Counted from the stretch's first letter, positions 10,307 through 19,768 are shown. The stretch: DNA of 64,000 nt from Aliikangiella marina (GCF_007004765.1 NZ_VIKR01000001.1:1488001-1552000), one strand, 5' to 3'. Numbers and translations are program-made. The notes: generated by a model not told the origin, from the letters alone.

Positions 10307-11479
10307 ATGGTCATAAAACCAAAAATTAGAGGTTTCATTTGTACAAATGCCCATCCAGTCGGTTGTGCCGAAAGTGTTAAACGCCAAATCGCCTACGTTA
10401 AATCCCAAGCCGAATTGAGCGACCGCCCTAAAAATGTATTAGTCATCGGTTGTTCGACTGGCTATGGGATGGCTTCTCGAATTACTGCAGCATTTGGCGC
10501 TGGCGCAAAAACGCTCGGGGTTTGCTTTGAAAAAGAGCCGACTGAGCGAAAAACTGGAACCGCAGGCTGGTACAACACAGCAGCCTTTCATCAAGAAGCG
10601 GAAAAAGCAGGTTTGTATTACAAAACCCTTAACGGAGATGCTTTTTCTCATGATATGAAAAAGCAGGTTATTGAAGCAATTAAATCTGACTTAGGCTCAG
10701 TCGACCTCGTTATTTACAGCTTAGCTTCGCCGAGAAGAAATGATCCAGACACCGGTGAAGCTTACGTTTCTTCGTTGAAGCCAGTAGGTGAAACTTACAC
10801 TACCAAGACTTTTGATACCAATAAAGAGATCGTTCATGAAGTCACCCTTGAACCCGCTAATCAAGATGAAATTGATAACACGGTTAAAGTCATGGGTGGC
10901 GAAGATTGGGAGCTATGGATTAAAGCGCTTACAGAAGCTAACGTTCTAAGCGATAACTGCACCACAACGGCCTACACTTATATTGGTAAAGAACTCACTT
11001 GGCCGATTTATGGTCACGCGACTATCGGAAAAGCAAAAGAAGATCTTGACCGCGCATCATCAGCAATCAATAGCCAATACCAAAACGTTAAGGCATATGT
11101 TACCTCGCTTAAAGCAGTTGTTACTCAAGCAAGCTCTGCAATCCCAGTTATGCCACTCTACATCTCTTTGATGTATCAAGTGATGAAAGATGAGCATTGT
11201 CACGAAGGGGTTATCGAACAAATATATGGCCTGTTTAATACACTGCTACTTAAAGAAGCGCCTCCCGTAGACGAAGTGAATCGATTGAGAATGGATACTG
11301 TAGAGACCAATGATGAGATTCAAGACAAAATAAAAGCAATTTGGCCACAAGTCACTACCGAAAACTTCCCTGAGCTTGGCGATTACGCTGGTTACCACCA
11401 AGATTTTCTCCATCTGTTTGGATTTGGTTTTGAAAATGTCGATTACGAAGCAGATGTTAGCCCGCTGGCAGCATGGTAA
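10307..11479 (+). CDS. fabV: trans-2-enoyl-CoA/ACP reductase (NADH), FabV
   Basis: FabV reduces trans-2-enoyl thioesters with NADH in the last step of fatty-acid elongation. It replaces or supplements FabI and is naturally resistant to triclosan. The 390-aa length is typical. The Rossmann glycine motif is VIGCSTGYGMASRI, and the family's Y-X8-K catalytic pair is at Tyr235 and Lys244 (YGHATIGKAK). It begins with AAGGA nine bases before ATG and ends at a strong terminator, so it is monocistronic. No FabI gene lies in the window. Confidence 0.97.
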   Translation: MVIKPKIRGFICTNAHPVGCAESVKRQIAYVKSQAELSDRPKNVLVIGCSTGYGMASRITAAFGAGAKTLGVCFEKEPTERKTGTAGWYNTAAFHQEAEKAGLYYKTLNGDAFSHDMKKQVIEAIKSDLGSVDLVIYSLASPRRNDPDTGEAYVSSLKPVGETYTTKTFDTNKEIVHEVTLEPANQDEIDNTVKVMGGEDWELWIKALTEANVLSDNCTTTAYTYIGKELTWPIYGHATIGKAKEDLDRASSAINSQYQNVKAYVTSLKAVVTQASSAIPVMPLYISLMYQVMKDEHCHEGVIEQIYGLFNTLLLKEAPPVDEVNRLRMDTVETNDEIQDKIKAIWPQVTTENFPELGDYAGYHQDFLHLFGFGFENVDYEADVSPLAAW

Positions 11480-11510
11480 CGAATAGTAGACCAATAACCA
11501 GCAAAGTCTA

Positions 11511-11535
11511 AAGGCTGCTTCCGCAGCCTTTTTTT
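11511..11535 (+). terminator. Intrinsic terminator of fabV
   Basis: The stem AAGGCTGC/GCAGCCTT (8 bp) with loop TTCC is followed by seven T, 31 bp after the fabV stop. Confidence 0.93.
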
Positions 11536-11689
11536 GTATAAGAAAAATCTAACGGCCTATTCGTTGTTATATCGGAAAATTTTAAAAGCCTCTGATTTTG
11601 CGATCAAACGTTCCTAAAACTCTATCCAGACGACACCAAGACAAGTGCTTAATTTGATACAATATTAATAACTTAGAGAGGAATGTGTA

Positions 11690-12148
11690 TTGCCACTTTC
11701 AATATCTCAAACAAGTATCGTTAATTCTGGCGCGCAGCCGCTCGGCTCGAGTTCGTTTCAAATAAATGGCAACATAACGCCTGTTTCGACGGCTAGTAGT
11801 CTTCGGACGAGCCGTAACCTCACTAATTCAGCATCGGTTATTTCTGTTTCTGAAGAAGGCAGAATCGAGAGCCCATTCGTCTCAATCTCCGAGCAGGCCG
11901 CTAATCTCAGCAACCAAAATCAACCGCTTCCCGCCAGTGAAACGATTGATCAGTTGCCCGGTCAAATACGTAATTTAAATCAACAGCAACAACAAATTCG
12001 AGTGCGCCAAGAGGACCTAGCGCAACAGGAACGATCCATTGAGCAAGAAATTAACTTATTACAGCGCAAGGAATTAGAAATCAATCGCAAACGCTTTGAA
12101 CTGCAGCGCCAAAGTAGCATTGGCTCAATTATTAATTTACAGATCTAG
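11690..12148 (+). CDS. Small disordered Q/N/S-rich protein with C-terminal coiled coil
   Basis: I do not recognise this 152-aa product. The first 80 residues are Ser/Asn/Ile-rich and of low complexity. Residues 90-140 are Gln/Glu/Arg-rich with heptad-like spacing (QQQQQIRVRQEDLAQQERS), predicting a coiled coil. There is no signal peptide or membrane segment. The start is TTG at 11690 with GAGAGGA eight bases upstream; no in-frame ATG is nearby. It lies 58 bp upstream of a second disordered protein with similar composition, so the two are probably cotranscribed. A third such gene is at 24246-24563. Confidence 0.65.
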   Translation: MPLSISQTSIVNSGAQPLGSSSFQINGNITPVSTASSLRTSRNLTNSASVISVSEEGRIESPFVSISEQAANLSNQNQPLPASETIDQLPGQIRNLNQQQQQIRVRQEDLAQQERSIEQEINLLQRKELEINRKRFELQRQSSIGSIINLQI

Positions 12149-12206
12149 TGAGTGACACTGGTGACTGTTCTTTCAATGATGTATCTGAAACATCAAGGAG
12201 TATAAA

Positions 12207-12509
12207 ATGGCTTTACCACCGATTACGAGTTCCAATATAAGCTTTAACAATCAACAATCGGTTGAGAGAACTCAAGATGAAAGACCCCAACAGCAATCTA
12301 ACCAGTTAGAAGAAATCCAATCTCAAGCGGTTGAAGCCGCAGACAGAGGCACAACTGCGGAGCCCGTTGCCGCAGCAAATCAGGCTGACGCGCTCGAAAA
12401 TGATGCAAGATTGGCGCAATCCAGAGCCAATGAACAAAACACAATCGAACAACAAGACCAAAACAGTGCAGACAGCAACCTTGGTAGCCAGCTTGACATA
12501 ACGGTTTAA
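12207..12509 (+). CDS. Small disordered Q/A/N-rich protein
   Basis: This is a 100-aa polar protein of unknown function with no Cys, Trp, Tyr or Gly-rich fold signature. It starts MALPPITSSNISF, resembling the N-terminus of the 105-aa protein at 24246-24563 (PPISIASSNF), then runs into Gln/Glu/Ala/Asn-rich sequence likely to be disordered or helical. A good ribosome site (AAGGAG seven bases before ATG) supports expression. It follows the 152-aa gene by 58 bp. Function is unknown. Confidence 0.65.
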   Translation: MALPPITSSNISFNNQQSVERTQDERPQQQSNQLEEIQSQAVEAADRGTTAEPVAAANQADALENDARLAQSRANEQNTIEQQDQNSADSNLGSQLDITV

Positions 12510-12900
12510 TGCATAGTTTTAATGCATAGGTGAAATAAATCGATATCTGCTTTGGATAATCTCGCTCAAGGATGAGCGGCAACACTTTCAACTACTTAGG
12601 TTAAAACTGGTTAACACCCCTACACCTTGGTTTCTCAGCAAGCGAAAACAAAGTCTCTATCCCTTAGTTGATGTTTTATTTCAACTAATTTAGTGCTCTA
12701 GTAACTTTAACTAACCAACGTTTAATTCACGATGGAAAACTGAGATAATCCATACTGATTAATCTATCCGTGTTTTTTACTAAACAGAGGCTTCTATTTT
12801 ACTGACGTTTTTAGATTAACCATGAAATTGGTTAAACTCGCCTTATGACCACCCATCGCCAGTAAACAATATTCATTACGATTTTAAAAAGGACTTTAAA
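12510..12900. other. Gene-free region upstream of pagL-like gene
   Basis: These 391 bp carry no supportable gene. They contain a short direct repeat (AATGCATAG at about 12509-12527), a small hairpin (CGCTC/GAGCG near 12570) and an inverted repeat TTAACC/GGTTAA near 12815. The region probably holds the pagL-like promoter. Confidence 0.5.
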
Positions 12901-13515
12901 ATGCAACTAATTTCTCGAACCTCTTACTGTTTGAGGAAAAAACTATTACAAACTCTAACTAAATTCTTACCGCTCTCAGCTTGTTTAATTGTTTTAAACT
13001 TGCCTTTTCTTCAAGCGAGAGAAATTAGCTTGACCAATCGCAAACAGGATAACCACCCGATTAAGGTTGTTAAAAAAGTTAACCATACGCTGAAACTCAC
13101 AGTCAATGCTGGTCGTATTGGTATTGCAGATAACTTAGCAAAAGCAGATGTTTTAGGTATGGAGTTACAATATAATTCTTTTGAGATTAAAGGGTTTGAA
13201 CTACTTCCGGCCATTGGCTTTTATGAAACCCAAGGAGGCGCACAATATTCTTATTTAAGTTTTCAGCACGATTTTTGGTTGGGTAATCAGTTTGTGCTCA
13301 CCCCAAGTTTAGGGCTCGGGTATTTCAGAGATAGTCACGATATTCAGCTCGGGAATAAACTAGAATTTATTTCCAGCTTACAAATCGCCTACGAATTGCC
13401 ACACAAATTCCGAATCGGTTTAAAGCTTTCACATATTTCTAATGGAGGAATTTCAAACATTAACCCTGGTACAGAATCGTTGACGCTTGCTTTTACGATT
13501 CCAATTCTTGATTAG
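12901..13515 (+). CDS. PagL-type acyloxyacyl hydrolase / lipid A 3-O-deacylase
   Basis: This is an outer-membrane beta-barrel enzyme of the PagL family, which removes the 3-O-acyl chain from lipid A. The 204-aa precursor has an N-terminal signal with a hydrophobic core at about residues 23-38 and likely cleavage after LQA. The catalytic set is recognisable at the C-terminus: His178, Ser180 and Glu192 in LSHISNGGISNINPGTES. The H-x-S and H-to-E spacing (14) equals that of Pseudomonas PagL, and the rest alternates hydrophobic/polar residues as barrel strands do. AAGGA precedes the ATG. It stands alone between gene-free regions, consistent with separate regulation. Confidence 0.85.
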   Translation: MQLISRTSYCLRKKLLQTLTKFLPLSACLIVLNLPFLQAREISLTNRKQDNHPIKVVKKVNHTLKLTVNAGRIGIADNLAKADVLGMELQYNSFEIKGFELLPAIGFYETQGGAQYSYLSFQHDFWLGNQFVLTPSLGLGYFRDSHDIQLGNKLEFISSLQIAYELPHKFRIGLKLSHISNGGISNINPGTESLTLAFTIPILD

Positions 13516-13526
13516 TTTTTACGTGA

Positions 13527-13739
13527 TTAGCATATCATTGTGTGTATTTGCTGTTCGATTTGATTAATTTCGACAAACATATTGAGATCTGACGCCGCAT
13601 CTTTGGCCGTTTCAAAAGGCCCAATAAATTGACACTCGCGTGTTCGATAGAAATAAAAACCATCTCTGATGATTAAACGCTCTTTACGTTCAAATGGTTC
13701 AAGATAGATAGGCTCCCCTGCTCTTCTTACATAAGACAT
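13527..13739 (-). CDS. Small conserved protein, DUF6316-like
   Basis: This 70-aa basic-aromatic protein has core RDGFYFYRTRECQFIGPFETAKDA, split here as RDGFYFYRTREC followed by QFIGPFETAKDA. This pattern (a rigid Phe/Tyr-rich strand pair then GPF-x(3)-A and a helix) recalls the short DUF6316 proteins of marine gammaproteobacteria; that assignment is from memory. A very strong ribosome site (AAAGGAGAAAAGG next to the ATG) argues for real, high expression. It converges with pagL-like, with only 11 bp between stops. Function is unknown. Confidence 0.75.
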   Translation of the reverse strand: MSYVRRAGEPIYLEPFERKERLIIRDGFYFYRTRECQFIGPFETAKDAASDLNMFVEINQIEQQIHTMIC

Positions 13740-14159
13740 CCTTTTCTCCTTTCAGACCGCGTCGACACGTTCTTGGTCTGAGTTGAAATGTTCATTGCAG
13801 AAATTTAAACCGCTCGAATAAAGCCATCAGCTATTTATTTAAATAGTGTATTGACACAGCCGCTTCTCTTTTATTTTTCAAAGATCAGATTTAATTTAGC
13901 TTTTTGGCCTGAAGACTATTACTTTAGTCTACACCCAGACTAAAAAAAAATATTGAGGAATAAACGGTTATTTGTGTGAGAAATGTCTCAAGTTTTAACG
14001 ATTACTAACACTTGAGCGGTTGTTTATGGCTGAAACTATCGTGTTATGGCAGAAACGACCTTATTACAGTTAAATCTACCTTGGCGGTAATTGTTTAATA
14101 GAATGTAAGTGCGAATTAAATTCTCGCTTAAAATTAAAATTGATACTTTAGACGCACAA
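13740..14159. other. Gene-free AT-rich region with several inverted repeats
   Basis: These 420 bp carry no credible gene. Inverted repeats seen: TCAGACC/GGTCTGA (13752-13781, in the leader of the 70-aa gene), TTTAGTCT/AGACTAAA (13923-13944, followed by an A run), and CTCAAGT/ACTTGAG (13987-14016). An imperfect 20-bp direct repeat is at 14021-14060 (14 of 20 identical by eye). None is a classical terminator for the flanking genes. Confidence 0.5.
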
Positions 14160-14858
14160 TTAAAATGTCTTGCACTTAGACCAAAGCGTCAAAAACGCTT
14201 GATTGAACCGCTCAATTAATCGCGAATCGTTTGACACTACGATATTTTCGTCATTGTATTCACTGGCGCTTCTCGTCCAGTTGTAACTGCCATTGAGTAA
14301 CGTTTGATTGTCAAATATTGCGAATTTGTGATGCATGTGATTTTCGGTTTGATCGAGTCTAACTTCAATACCTTTCTTAGCCATCAACTCGATATCACTT
14401 CCTAAGTCCTGAGACTTGTCGTTATCACTGCATATTCTTACATTAACTCCGGCTTTGTGCGCCTTAACCAGAGCCTTGCTAATTTTGTCGTTAGAAATCG
14501 TAAAAACACAAACTTTAATTTCAAATTGAGCCTGGTTGATTAGTTGAATTATTTTTCTCTCACAATCTTTTCCTGGGCTAAAGTAAGCAGATTGTTTTAT
14601 TTCACCGCTCGACTGTTGCACTTGATCAATTGATTTAACAACGCCCTTCAACCACTTTAACGCTAGCTTCGCTGATACCTCTTCATTGCGAATACTTTCG
14701 CTGACCACTTCAAACGCGTAGTTTCTTGCATAGCTTAACTTCTCGTGATCGTGCTTGATTGAAGTAAAACTCACAACAAGCGCATACTTCTCAGCAGTAG
14801 AGAGACGAAAGTCTTGATACGAAGCGGCTAATTCCGATTTAATTTGTTCGAATTCCAT
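14160..14858 (-). CDS. Phospholipase D-like protein with a single HKD motif
   Basis: The C-terminal half (about residues 105-230) is a PLD-superfamily catalytic domain with one HKD motif, HHKFAIFD, followed by the GSYNWT block typical of Nuc/mitochondrial cardiolipin hydrolase-like members. Single-motif members work as dimers and cleave phosphodiesters in DNA, RNA or lipid. The N-terminal 100 residues are helical and unrecognised. There is no signal peptide, so it is probably cytoplasmic. The ATG at 14858 is preferred over GTG at 14870, though neither has a good ribosome site. It is isolated between a 420-bp gap and htpG. Nuclease and defence roles are possible but unproven. Confidence 0.82.
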   Translation of the reverse strand: MEFEQIKSELAASYQDFRLSTAEKYALVVSFTSIKHDHEKLSYARNYAFEVVSESIRNEEVSAKLALKWLKGVVKSIDQVQQSSGEIKQSAYFSPGKDCERKIIQLINQAQFEIKVCVFTISNDKISKALVKAHKAGVNVRICSDNDKSQDLGSDIELMAKKGIEVRLDQTENHMHHKFAIFDNQTLLNGSYNWTRSASEYNDENIVVSNDSRLIERFNQAFLTLWSKCKTF

Positions 14859-14931
14859 AATAATCCACACATTTCATTTAGCTAAAGCGGTCTAATTCAA
14901 CGTTTCCAGTGGTAAAAAACATTACCACAAA

Positions 14932-14953
14932 AAAAGGAGCCGAAGCTCCTTTT
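14932..14953 (-). terminator. Intrinsic terminator of htpG
   Basis: The stem AAAAGGAGC/GCTCCTTTT is closed on the minus strand by a C(TTCG)G tetraloop and followed by a T run (complement of the A run before 14932). It lies 18 bp past the htpG stop. Confidence 0.9.
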
Positions 14954-14970
14954 AGTCATAGGTTAATTGT

Positions 14971-16884
14971 TTATTTGGTCAGCAAACGATTAAGTCGCTG
15001 AGTAAATGCAGCGGGGTCATCGAGATGACCGCTGTCCGCCAAAACAGCTTGATCAAACAACACGGAAACCCAATCCGCAAAATCTTCATCAGCCATGTCG
15101 CTTTCTAATTGCTTGACCAATTGATGCTCAATGTTAATCTCAAATATTGGCTTTGACTCAGGCACAAATTGCCCCGCAGCTTTCATCATTCGAGCCATTT
15201 GAATGCTCATGCCGCCGTCACTAGCAACAACACACGCTGGCGATTCGTCAAGACGGGCAGATATTTTTACTTCACTCACTTTATCGGCCAATTGAGTTTT
15301 TATTTTCTCAATCAAATCAGACTTTTCTTCTGTCGCCTTCTCAACCGCTTTTTTATCTTCTTCAGACTCTAACCCACCGAGATCGAGTTCTCCGTGAGTA
15401 ACAGCTTGAAGTTTCTTGCCGTCAAACTCAGTCAAGTGACCCATTGCCCACTCATCGACTCGGTCCGTCATCAACAAGACTTCAACACCTTTTTTACGGT
15501 AAATCTCAAGATGTGGGCTACTCTTTGCCGTCGCATAATTATCTGCAACGATGTAGTAAATCTTATCTTGCTCAGGCTTCATTCGCTCAATATAGTCTTT
15601 TAACGAAACACTTTGTTCGTCGCTATCTTGATTAGTTGAAGCAAACCGCATCAAACCGGCAACCTTTTCGCGATTGCTATGATCCTCTGCTAAACCTTCT
15701 TTTAACACCGAGCCAAACTCATTCCAAAATTCTTGGTAATCTTCTTTTTGACTCTTAGCGAGCTTCTCCAACATGCTTAATACCCGTTTGACACAGGCGT
15801 TTCTGAGCGATGTTGTCGCGGCGCTATCTTGTAAAATCTCACGCGACACGTTAAGCGGCAAGTCATTAGAGTCAAGCACACCGCGGACCATTCTTAAGTA
15901 AACCGGTAAGAACTGTTCAGCATCATCCATAATAAAAACGCGTTGAACATAAAGCTTAACACCACGAGGTTTATCGCGATTCCATAAATCGAACGGCGCT
16001 TTTTTAGGTAAGTAAAGTAAGCTTGTGTATTCTTGTTTGCCCTCGACTTTATTATGAGCCCAAGTCAACGGCTCACCATAGTCATGCGAGATATGCTTAT
16101 AAAACTCTTTGTACTCTTCTTCGTTTATCTCTGATTTAGCACGAGTCCACAAAGCTGTTGCTTTATTGACCGCTTCAAACTCAGGAACGACCACTTCATC
16201 TTCTTCTTTATCCTCGCCCTCAGGCGCTGCCATATCCACTTTTTCCATCTCAACAGGGAGCGAAATATGATCAGAGTATTTACCGATAATTGATCGTAAA
16301 CGCCACGGCTCAAGGAACTCTTTCTCATCATCTTTTAAATGTAAAATGATCTCAGTTCCACGATCTGATTTCTCAATCGATTCTATAGAGAACTCACCCT
16401 CCCCTCTAGAGACCCAGCTAACCGCATCTTCAGGTTTAGCGCCAGCGTGACGACTTCTTACTTCAACTTCATCAGCAACAATAAATGCCGAGTAGAAACC
16501 AACACCAAATTGGCCAATTAAGTTACTGTCTGCTTGCTGCTCCTTGGTCATTGCTTTAAGGAACTCTGAAGTACCAGAACGAGCGATGGTACCGAGATTA
16601 TTCATAACATCATCTCTGGTCATACCAATTCCATTGTCAGCAATTGTTAAAGTACCTGCTTCTTTGTCGGTAGTAATGCGGATTTTCAGGTCACTATCGT
16701 TTCCGAAGTAATCATCATGACTGAGCGCTTCGAAGCGAAGTTTGTCTGCAGCATCGGCAGCGTTTGAAATCAGCTCGCGCAGGAAAATTTCCTTATTGCT
16801 GTAAAGCGAGTGGATCATTAAGTTGAGTAGCTGCTTAACTTCTGTTTGAAAACTGTGGGTTTCTTTATTGATTGTTTCAGACAT
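14971..16884 (-). CDS. htpG: Molecular chaperone HtpG (bacterial Hsp90)
   Basis: This ATP-dependent Hsp90 chaperone has 637 aa (E. coli 624). The GHKL ATP-binding domain is N-terminal: [22 protein letters not shown] and [13 protein letters not shown]. The middle domain holds [11 protein letters not shown] and [11 protein letters not shown], and a C-terminal dimerisation domain follows. An acidic insert EGEDKEEDE is at about residue 220. The ATG start has AGGAACTG upstream. It is monocistronic and divergent from pykA. Confidence 0.98.
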   Translation of the reverse strand: MSETINKETHSFQTEVKQLLNLMIHSLYSNKEIFLRELISNAADAADKLRFEALSHDDYFGNDSDLKIRITTDKEAGTLTIADNGIGMTRDDVMNNLGTIARSGTSEFLKAMTKEQQADSNLIGQFGVGFYSAFIVADEVEVRSRHAGAKPEDAVSWVSRGEGEFSIESIEKSDRGTEIILHLKDDEKEFLEPWRLRSIIGKYSDHISLPVEMEKVDMAAPEGEDKEEDEVVVPEFEAVNKATALWTRAKSEINEEEYKEFYKHISHDYGEPLTWAHNKVEGKQEYTSLLYLPKKAPFDLWNRDKPRGVKLYVQRVFIMDDAEQFLPVYLRMVRGVLDSNDLPLNVSREILQDSAATTSLRNACVKRVLSMLEKLAKSQKEDYQEFWNEFGSVLKEGLAEDHSNREKVAGLMRFASTNQDSDEQSVSLKDYIERMKPEQDKIYYIVADNYATAKSSPHLEIYRKKGVEVLLMTDRVDEWAMGHLTEFDGKKLQAVTHGELDLGGLESEEDKKAVEKATEEKSDLIEKIKTQLADKVSEVKISARLDESPACVVASDGGMSIQMARMMKAAGQFVPESKPIFEINIEHQLVKQLESDMADEDFADWVSVLFDQAVLADSGHLDDPAAFTQRLNRLLTK

Positions 16885-17104
16885 TTAACAGTTCCTTTAC
16901 ATAATTTAAGTTAAAATAAGGTTTAAAATCGTTATGGCCCTTCTATTGGGTTACATAATATTAATTTCAAGGTTAAAATCCGGAATTTTTAAAACTACTA
17001 GTTAAAATAAAACCAATTAATAACAGCATCCCAATACCCTGTTTAAAAGATAACCATGCCAGAATCGTCGAGACACTCGATTTTGGATTAAGCTGGAGCA
17101 AGTT

Positions 17105-18550
17105 TTGATTCGTCGTACCAAAATCGTTACCACCCTCGGTCCTTCTACGGATAACGAGGCGTCCTTGGCTGAGCTGTTTAAAGCCGGCGCAAACGTTGTA
17201 AGAATGAACTTTTCCCATGGAGACGCAGCTGATCATATCAAGCGCGCAACAATGGTACGAAAAGTAGCCAACGAGTTAAATCTCAATATTGCGATTTTAG
17301 GTGATCTGCAAGGCCCTAAAATTAGAATAGCGAAGTTCGCTAGTGGAAAAATAACCCTATCAGAAGGTGATGTATTTATTCTCGATGCTGATCTCGATCG
17401 AGAGGCAGGCGCCCAACATCAGGTTGGCATCGACTATAAGCAATTGCCTCGTGACTGTTCGGTAGGCGATATTTTGTTGCTCGATGATGGTCGTTTAGAG
17501 CTAAAAATCACTGCAATTAAGGAAAATAAGGTCGTCACTCACGTCGTCATTGGCGGCGAACTTTCAAATAATAAAGGAATTAATTTGAAGGGAGGTGGCC
17601 TTTCGGCGCACGCGCTAACTGAAAAAGACAAGCAAGATATCAAAACCGCAGCTGATATCGGCGTTGATTACTTAGCAGTCTCTTTTCCTCGTTCAGGTGA
17701 TGATATTCGCTACGCTGCGAAATTGGCTAGAGAAGCCGGTTGTGAGGCAGGAATTGTCGCTAAAATTGAAAGAGCTGAAACGGTTGCCAGCGACGAAGTT
17801 CTCGATGAGATTATTAAAGCTTCTGCGGCAGTCATGGTCGCCAGAGGAGATTTAGGCGTCGAAATTGGTGATGCTGAGTTAATCGGTGTACAGAAGAAGA
17901 TTATTCAAAGAGCCCGCTCGTTAGATCGCGCAGTAATCACCGCAACCCAAATGATGGAATCGATGATCACCAATGCGATTCCAACTCGTGCGGAAGTGTT
18001 CGACGTAGCCAATGCGGTTTTAGATGGCACGGATGCGGTAATGCTGTCGGCAGAAACAGCTATGGGGGAGCATCCGATTCGCGTTGTTGAAGCAATGTCG
18101 CGAGTCTGCTTGGGTGCGGAGAAGCAGAAATCGACTCAGGTGTCAGGTCATCGCTTGGATATTGAATGGACTGAAATAGACGAATCGATCGCCATGGCAA
18201 CCATGTTCGTCGCCAATCACTTACCTGATATCAAGGCCATCGTTTGCTTAACTGAGTCTGGCTCTACGCCACTTTTGATGTCGAGAATACGCAGTGGTAT
18301 CCCAATTTTTGCACTCACTCGGCTCGAGTCAACCAAACGAAAAATGGCTCTATATCGAGGTGTTGAAGCGATTAGCTTTGATCCAACCGTTCTTGCTCGG
18401 CACGATGTCAATCGTCTGGCTGCCGACGAGCTCGTCAAACGAGGCGTTGTCAAAGAAGGCGAGTTAATTGTCCTGACAAAAGGCGACCACATGGGTATTT
18501 TAGGCGGCACGAACGCGCTCAAAATACTTAAAGTCGGTGAGATAGTTTAA
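17105..18550 (+). CDS. pykA: Pyruvate kinase, PykA (type II) family
   Basis: This enzyme converts phosphoenolpyruvate and ADP to pyruvate and ATP. At 481 aa it resembles E. coli PykA (480 aa) more than Pyk[13 protein letters not shown] start, [30 protein letters not shown] and the signature [10 protein letters not shown]. The start codon is TTG at 17105 with GGAG six bases upstream; no in-frame ATG gives a better fit. It is divergent from htpG and separated from gcvR by a stem-loop. Confidence 0.97.
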   Translation: MIRRTKIVTTLGPSTDNEASLAELFKAGANVVRMNFSHGDAADHIKRATMVRKVANELNLNIAILGDLQGPKIRIAKFASGKITLSEGDVFILDADLDREAGAQHQVGIDYKQLPRDCSVGDILLLDDGRLELKITAIKENKVVTHVVIGGELSNNKGINLKGGGLSAHALTEKDKQDIKTAADIGVDYLAVSFPRSGDDIRYAAKLAREAGCEAGIVAKIERAETVASDEVLDEIIKASAAVMVARGDLGVEIGDAELIGVQKKIIQRARSLDRAVITATQMMESMITNAIPTRAEVFDVANAVLDGTDAVMLSAETAMGEHPIRVVEAMSRVCLGAEKQKSTQVSGHRLDIEWTEIDESIAMATMFVANHLPDIKAIVCLTESGSTPLLMSRIRSGIPIFALTRLESTKRKMALYRGVEAISFDPTVLARHDVNRLAADELVKRGVVKEGELIVLTKGDHMGILGGTNALKILKVGEIV

Positions 18551-18582
18551 TTCCTAAAAACTATTTCATTTTACGGTTCACT

Positions 18583-18620
18583 AACGGGTCTAAAGCACTT
18601 ATACTCAAACTAGACCCGTT
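18583..18620 (+). terminator. Stem-loop after pykA, possible terminator
   Basis: A perfect 10-bp inverted repeat AACGGGTCTA/TAGACCCGTT surrounds an 18-base loop between pykA and gcvR. There is no proper T run after it (AATTTGAG), so it may be a weak terminator or processing structure. Confidence 0.45.
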
Positions 18621-18651
18621 AATTTGAGTCGCCTTTATAATAAGGAAAAAA

Positions 18652-19182
18652 ATGCAAAATCATTTGGTTATCTCTGCGATAGCACCAAATCGTCCTGGCA
18701 TCGCAAACGAAATCACATCCCTTGTCACGAAATGTGGCTGTAACATATTAGAAAGCAAAATGAAGTCTATGGGAGACACGTTTAGCTTAATCCTCATGGC
18801 CGCAGGCGAGTGGAACTCAATCGCAAAACTAGAGCACACACTGCCAAGCAAAGCATCAAGCATGCAAATGACGACCATGATGCAACGAACAGAAATCCAA
18901 CAGCCTAAACCAGAACTCCCCTATCGCGTAAAAATATTTTCTTTAGACAATCCTGGAATAACCCAAGAAATTACTCACTTTTTCACCGATAATGGGATTA
19001 ATATTCAGGAGATGAGTTGCAATACTTACCCAGCGCAACATACAGGCGCTATGGTTGGAGCAACCAAGCTAACCGTCAGTATTCCGACCAGCCTACAGGT
19101 CTCCAAAATTCGAGAAAAATTTCGGTTATTCTGCGACAAAACTAATTTAGATGGAGAGATGAAGCCTATCGGGCAAGACTAA
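18652..19182 (+). CDS. gcvR: GcvR-like ACT-domain protein (glycine cleavage transcriptional repressor family)
   Basis: This 176-aa protein consists of two ACT domains: residues 1-75 (LVISAIAPNRPGIANEIT) and about 92-170 (YRVKIFSLDNPGITQEIT). GcvR in E. coli binds GcvA and represses the glycine cleavage operon when glycine is scarce. The gene order gcvR-bcp is conserved in gammaproteobacteria and supports the call. The ribosome site is AAGGAAAAAA before the ATG. No gcvA or gcvTHP is in the window, so the regulatory role is inferred from family and neighbourhood. Confidence 0.88.
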   Translation: MQNHLVISAIAPNRPGIANEITSLVTKCGCNILESKMKSMGDTFSLILMAAGEWNSIAKLEHTLPSKASSMQMTTMMQRTEIQQPKPELPYRVKIFSLDNPGITQEITHFFTDNGINIQEMSCNTYPAQHTGAMVGATKLTVSIPTSLQVSKIREKFRLFCDKTNLDGEMKPIGQD

Positions 19183-19234
19183 TACCGCTTTAAAAAACAC
19201 TACTCAACTTTAACCATAAGGACAAAGCGTTTAT

Positions 19235-19693
19235 ATGAAAATTGGTGATAAATTACCCAATATTAAACTTGAAGCAACCGGCGAACAATCAATCAATTTA
19301 GCAAAAATAAAAGGCCAGAAAGTCGTCGTTTATTTTTACCCCAAAGATAGTACCCCAGGATGCACCACTGAAGGACAAAATTTTAGAGATCTTTTTAGCG
19401 AATTTGAAAGTCATAATTGCATCATATTTGGCGTTTCCCGAGATTCGATTAAATCCCACGAACGATTTAAAGAGAAGCAAGCATTTCCATTTGACCTGTT
19501 ATCTGATCCAGATGAAGCCCTGTGTAAAGCTTTCGATGTTATTAAACTTAAGAAAATGTACGGAAAAGAATACCTCGGAGTCGAGAGAAGTACCTTCTTG
19601 TTTGACGAAAAAGGAAAGCTTGCTCATGAATGGCGCAAAGTCCGAGTAAAAGGCCATGTCGATGAGGTCCTTGAAGCTGTGTCTCAGCTCTAG
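19235..19693 (+). CDS. bcp: Thioredoxin-dependent thiol peroxidase, Bcp/PrxQ family
   Basis: This 152-aa peroxiredoxin reduces H2O2 and organic hydroperoxides. The peroxidatic Cys43 lies in DSTPGCTTE. The vicinal resolving Cys found five residues on in E. coli Bcp is absent here (Gly-Gln instead); other cysteines are Cys62 and Cys97. It may therefore act as a 1-Cys enzyme or use Cys97 in the atypical 2-Cys manner described for some PrxQ proteins. It follows gcvR by 52 bp, the usual order. AAGGAC precedes the ATG. Confidence 0.94.
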   Translation: MKIGDKLPNIKLEATGEQSINLAKIKGQKVVVYFYPKDSTPGCTTEGQNFRDLFSEFESHNCIIFGVSRDSIKSHERFKEKQAFPFDLLSDPDEALCKAFDVIKLKKMYGKEYLGVERSTFLFDEKGKLAHEWRKVRVKGHVDEVLEAVSQL

Positions 19694-19768
19694 TCCTCTC
19701 CAACATAGAATACGAACGACGATTTGATTCGTTAATTTAGGTCAACATCTGCTAATAAGGAAATATCT

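Noticed and set aside
12298-12591. Cys/His-rich minus-strand frame of 97 codons
   Set aside because: It is antisense to the 100-aa Q-rich gene, which has a good ribosome site; Cys and Leu richness is the usual shadow of Gln/Ala codons.
13923-13944. Stem-loop TTTAGTCT/AGACTAAA as terminator
   Set aside because: The homopolymer run follows as A on the plus strand and precedes the stem as T on the minus strand, so it fits a terminator in neither direction.
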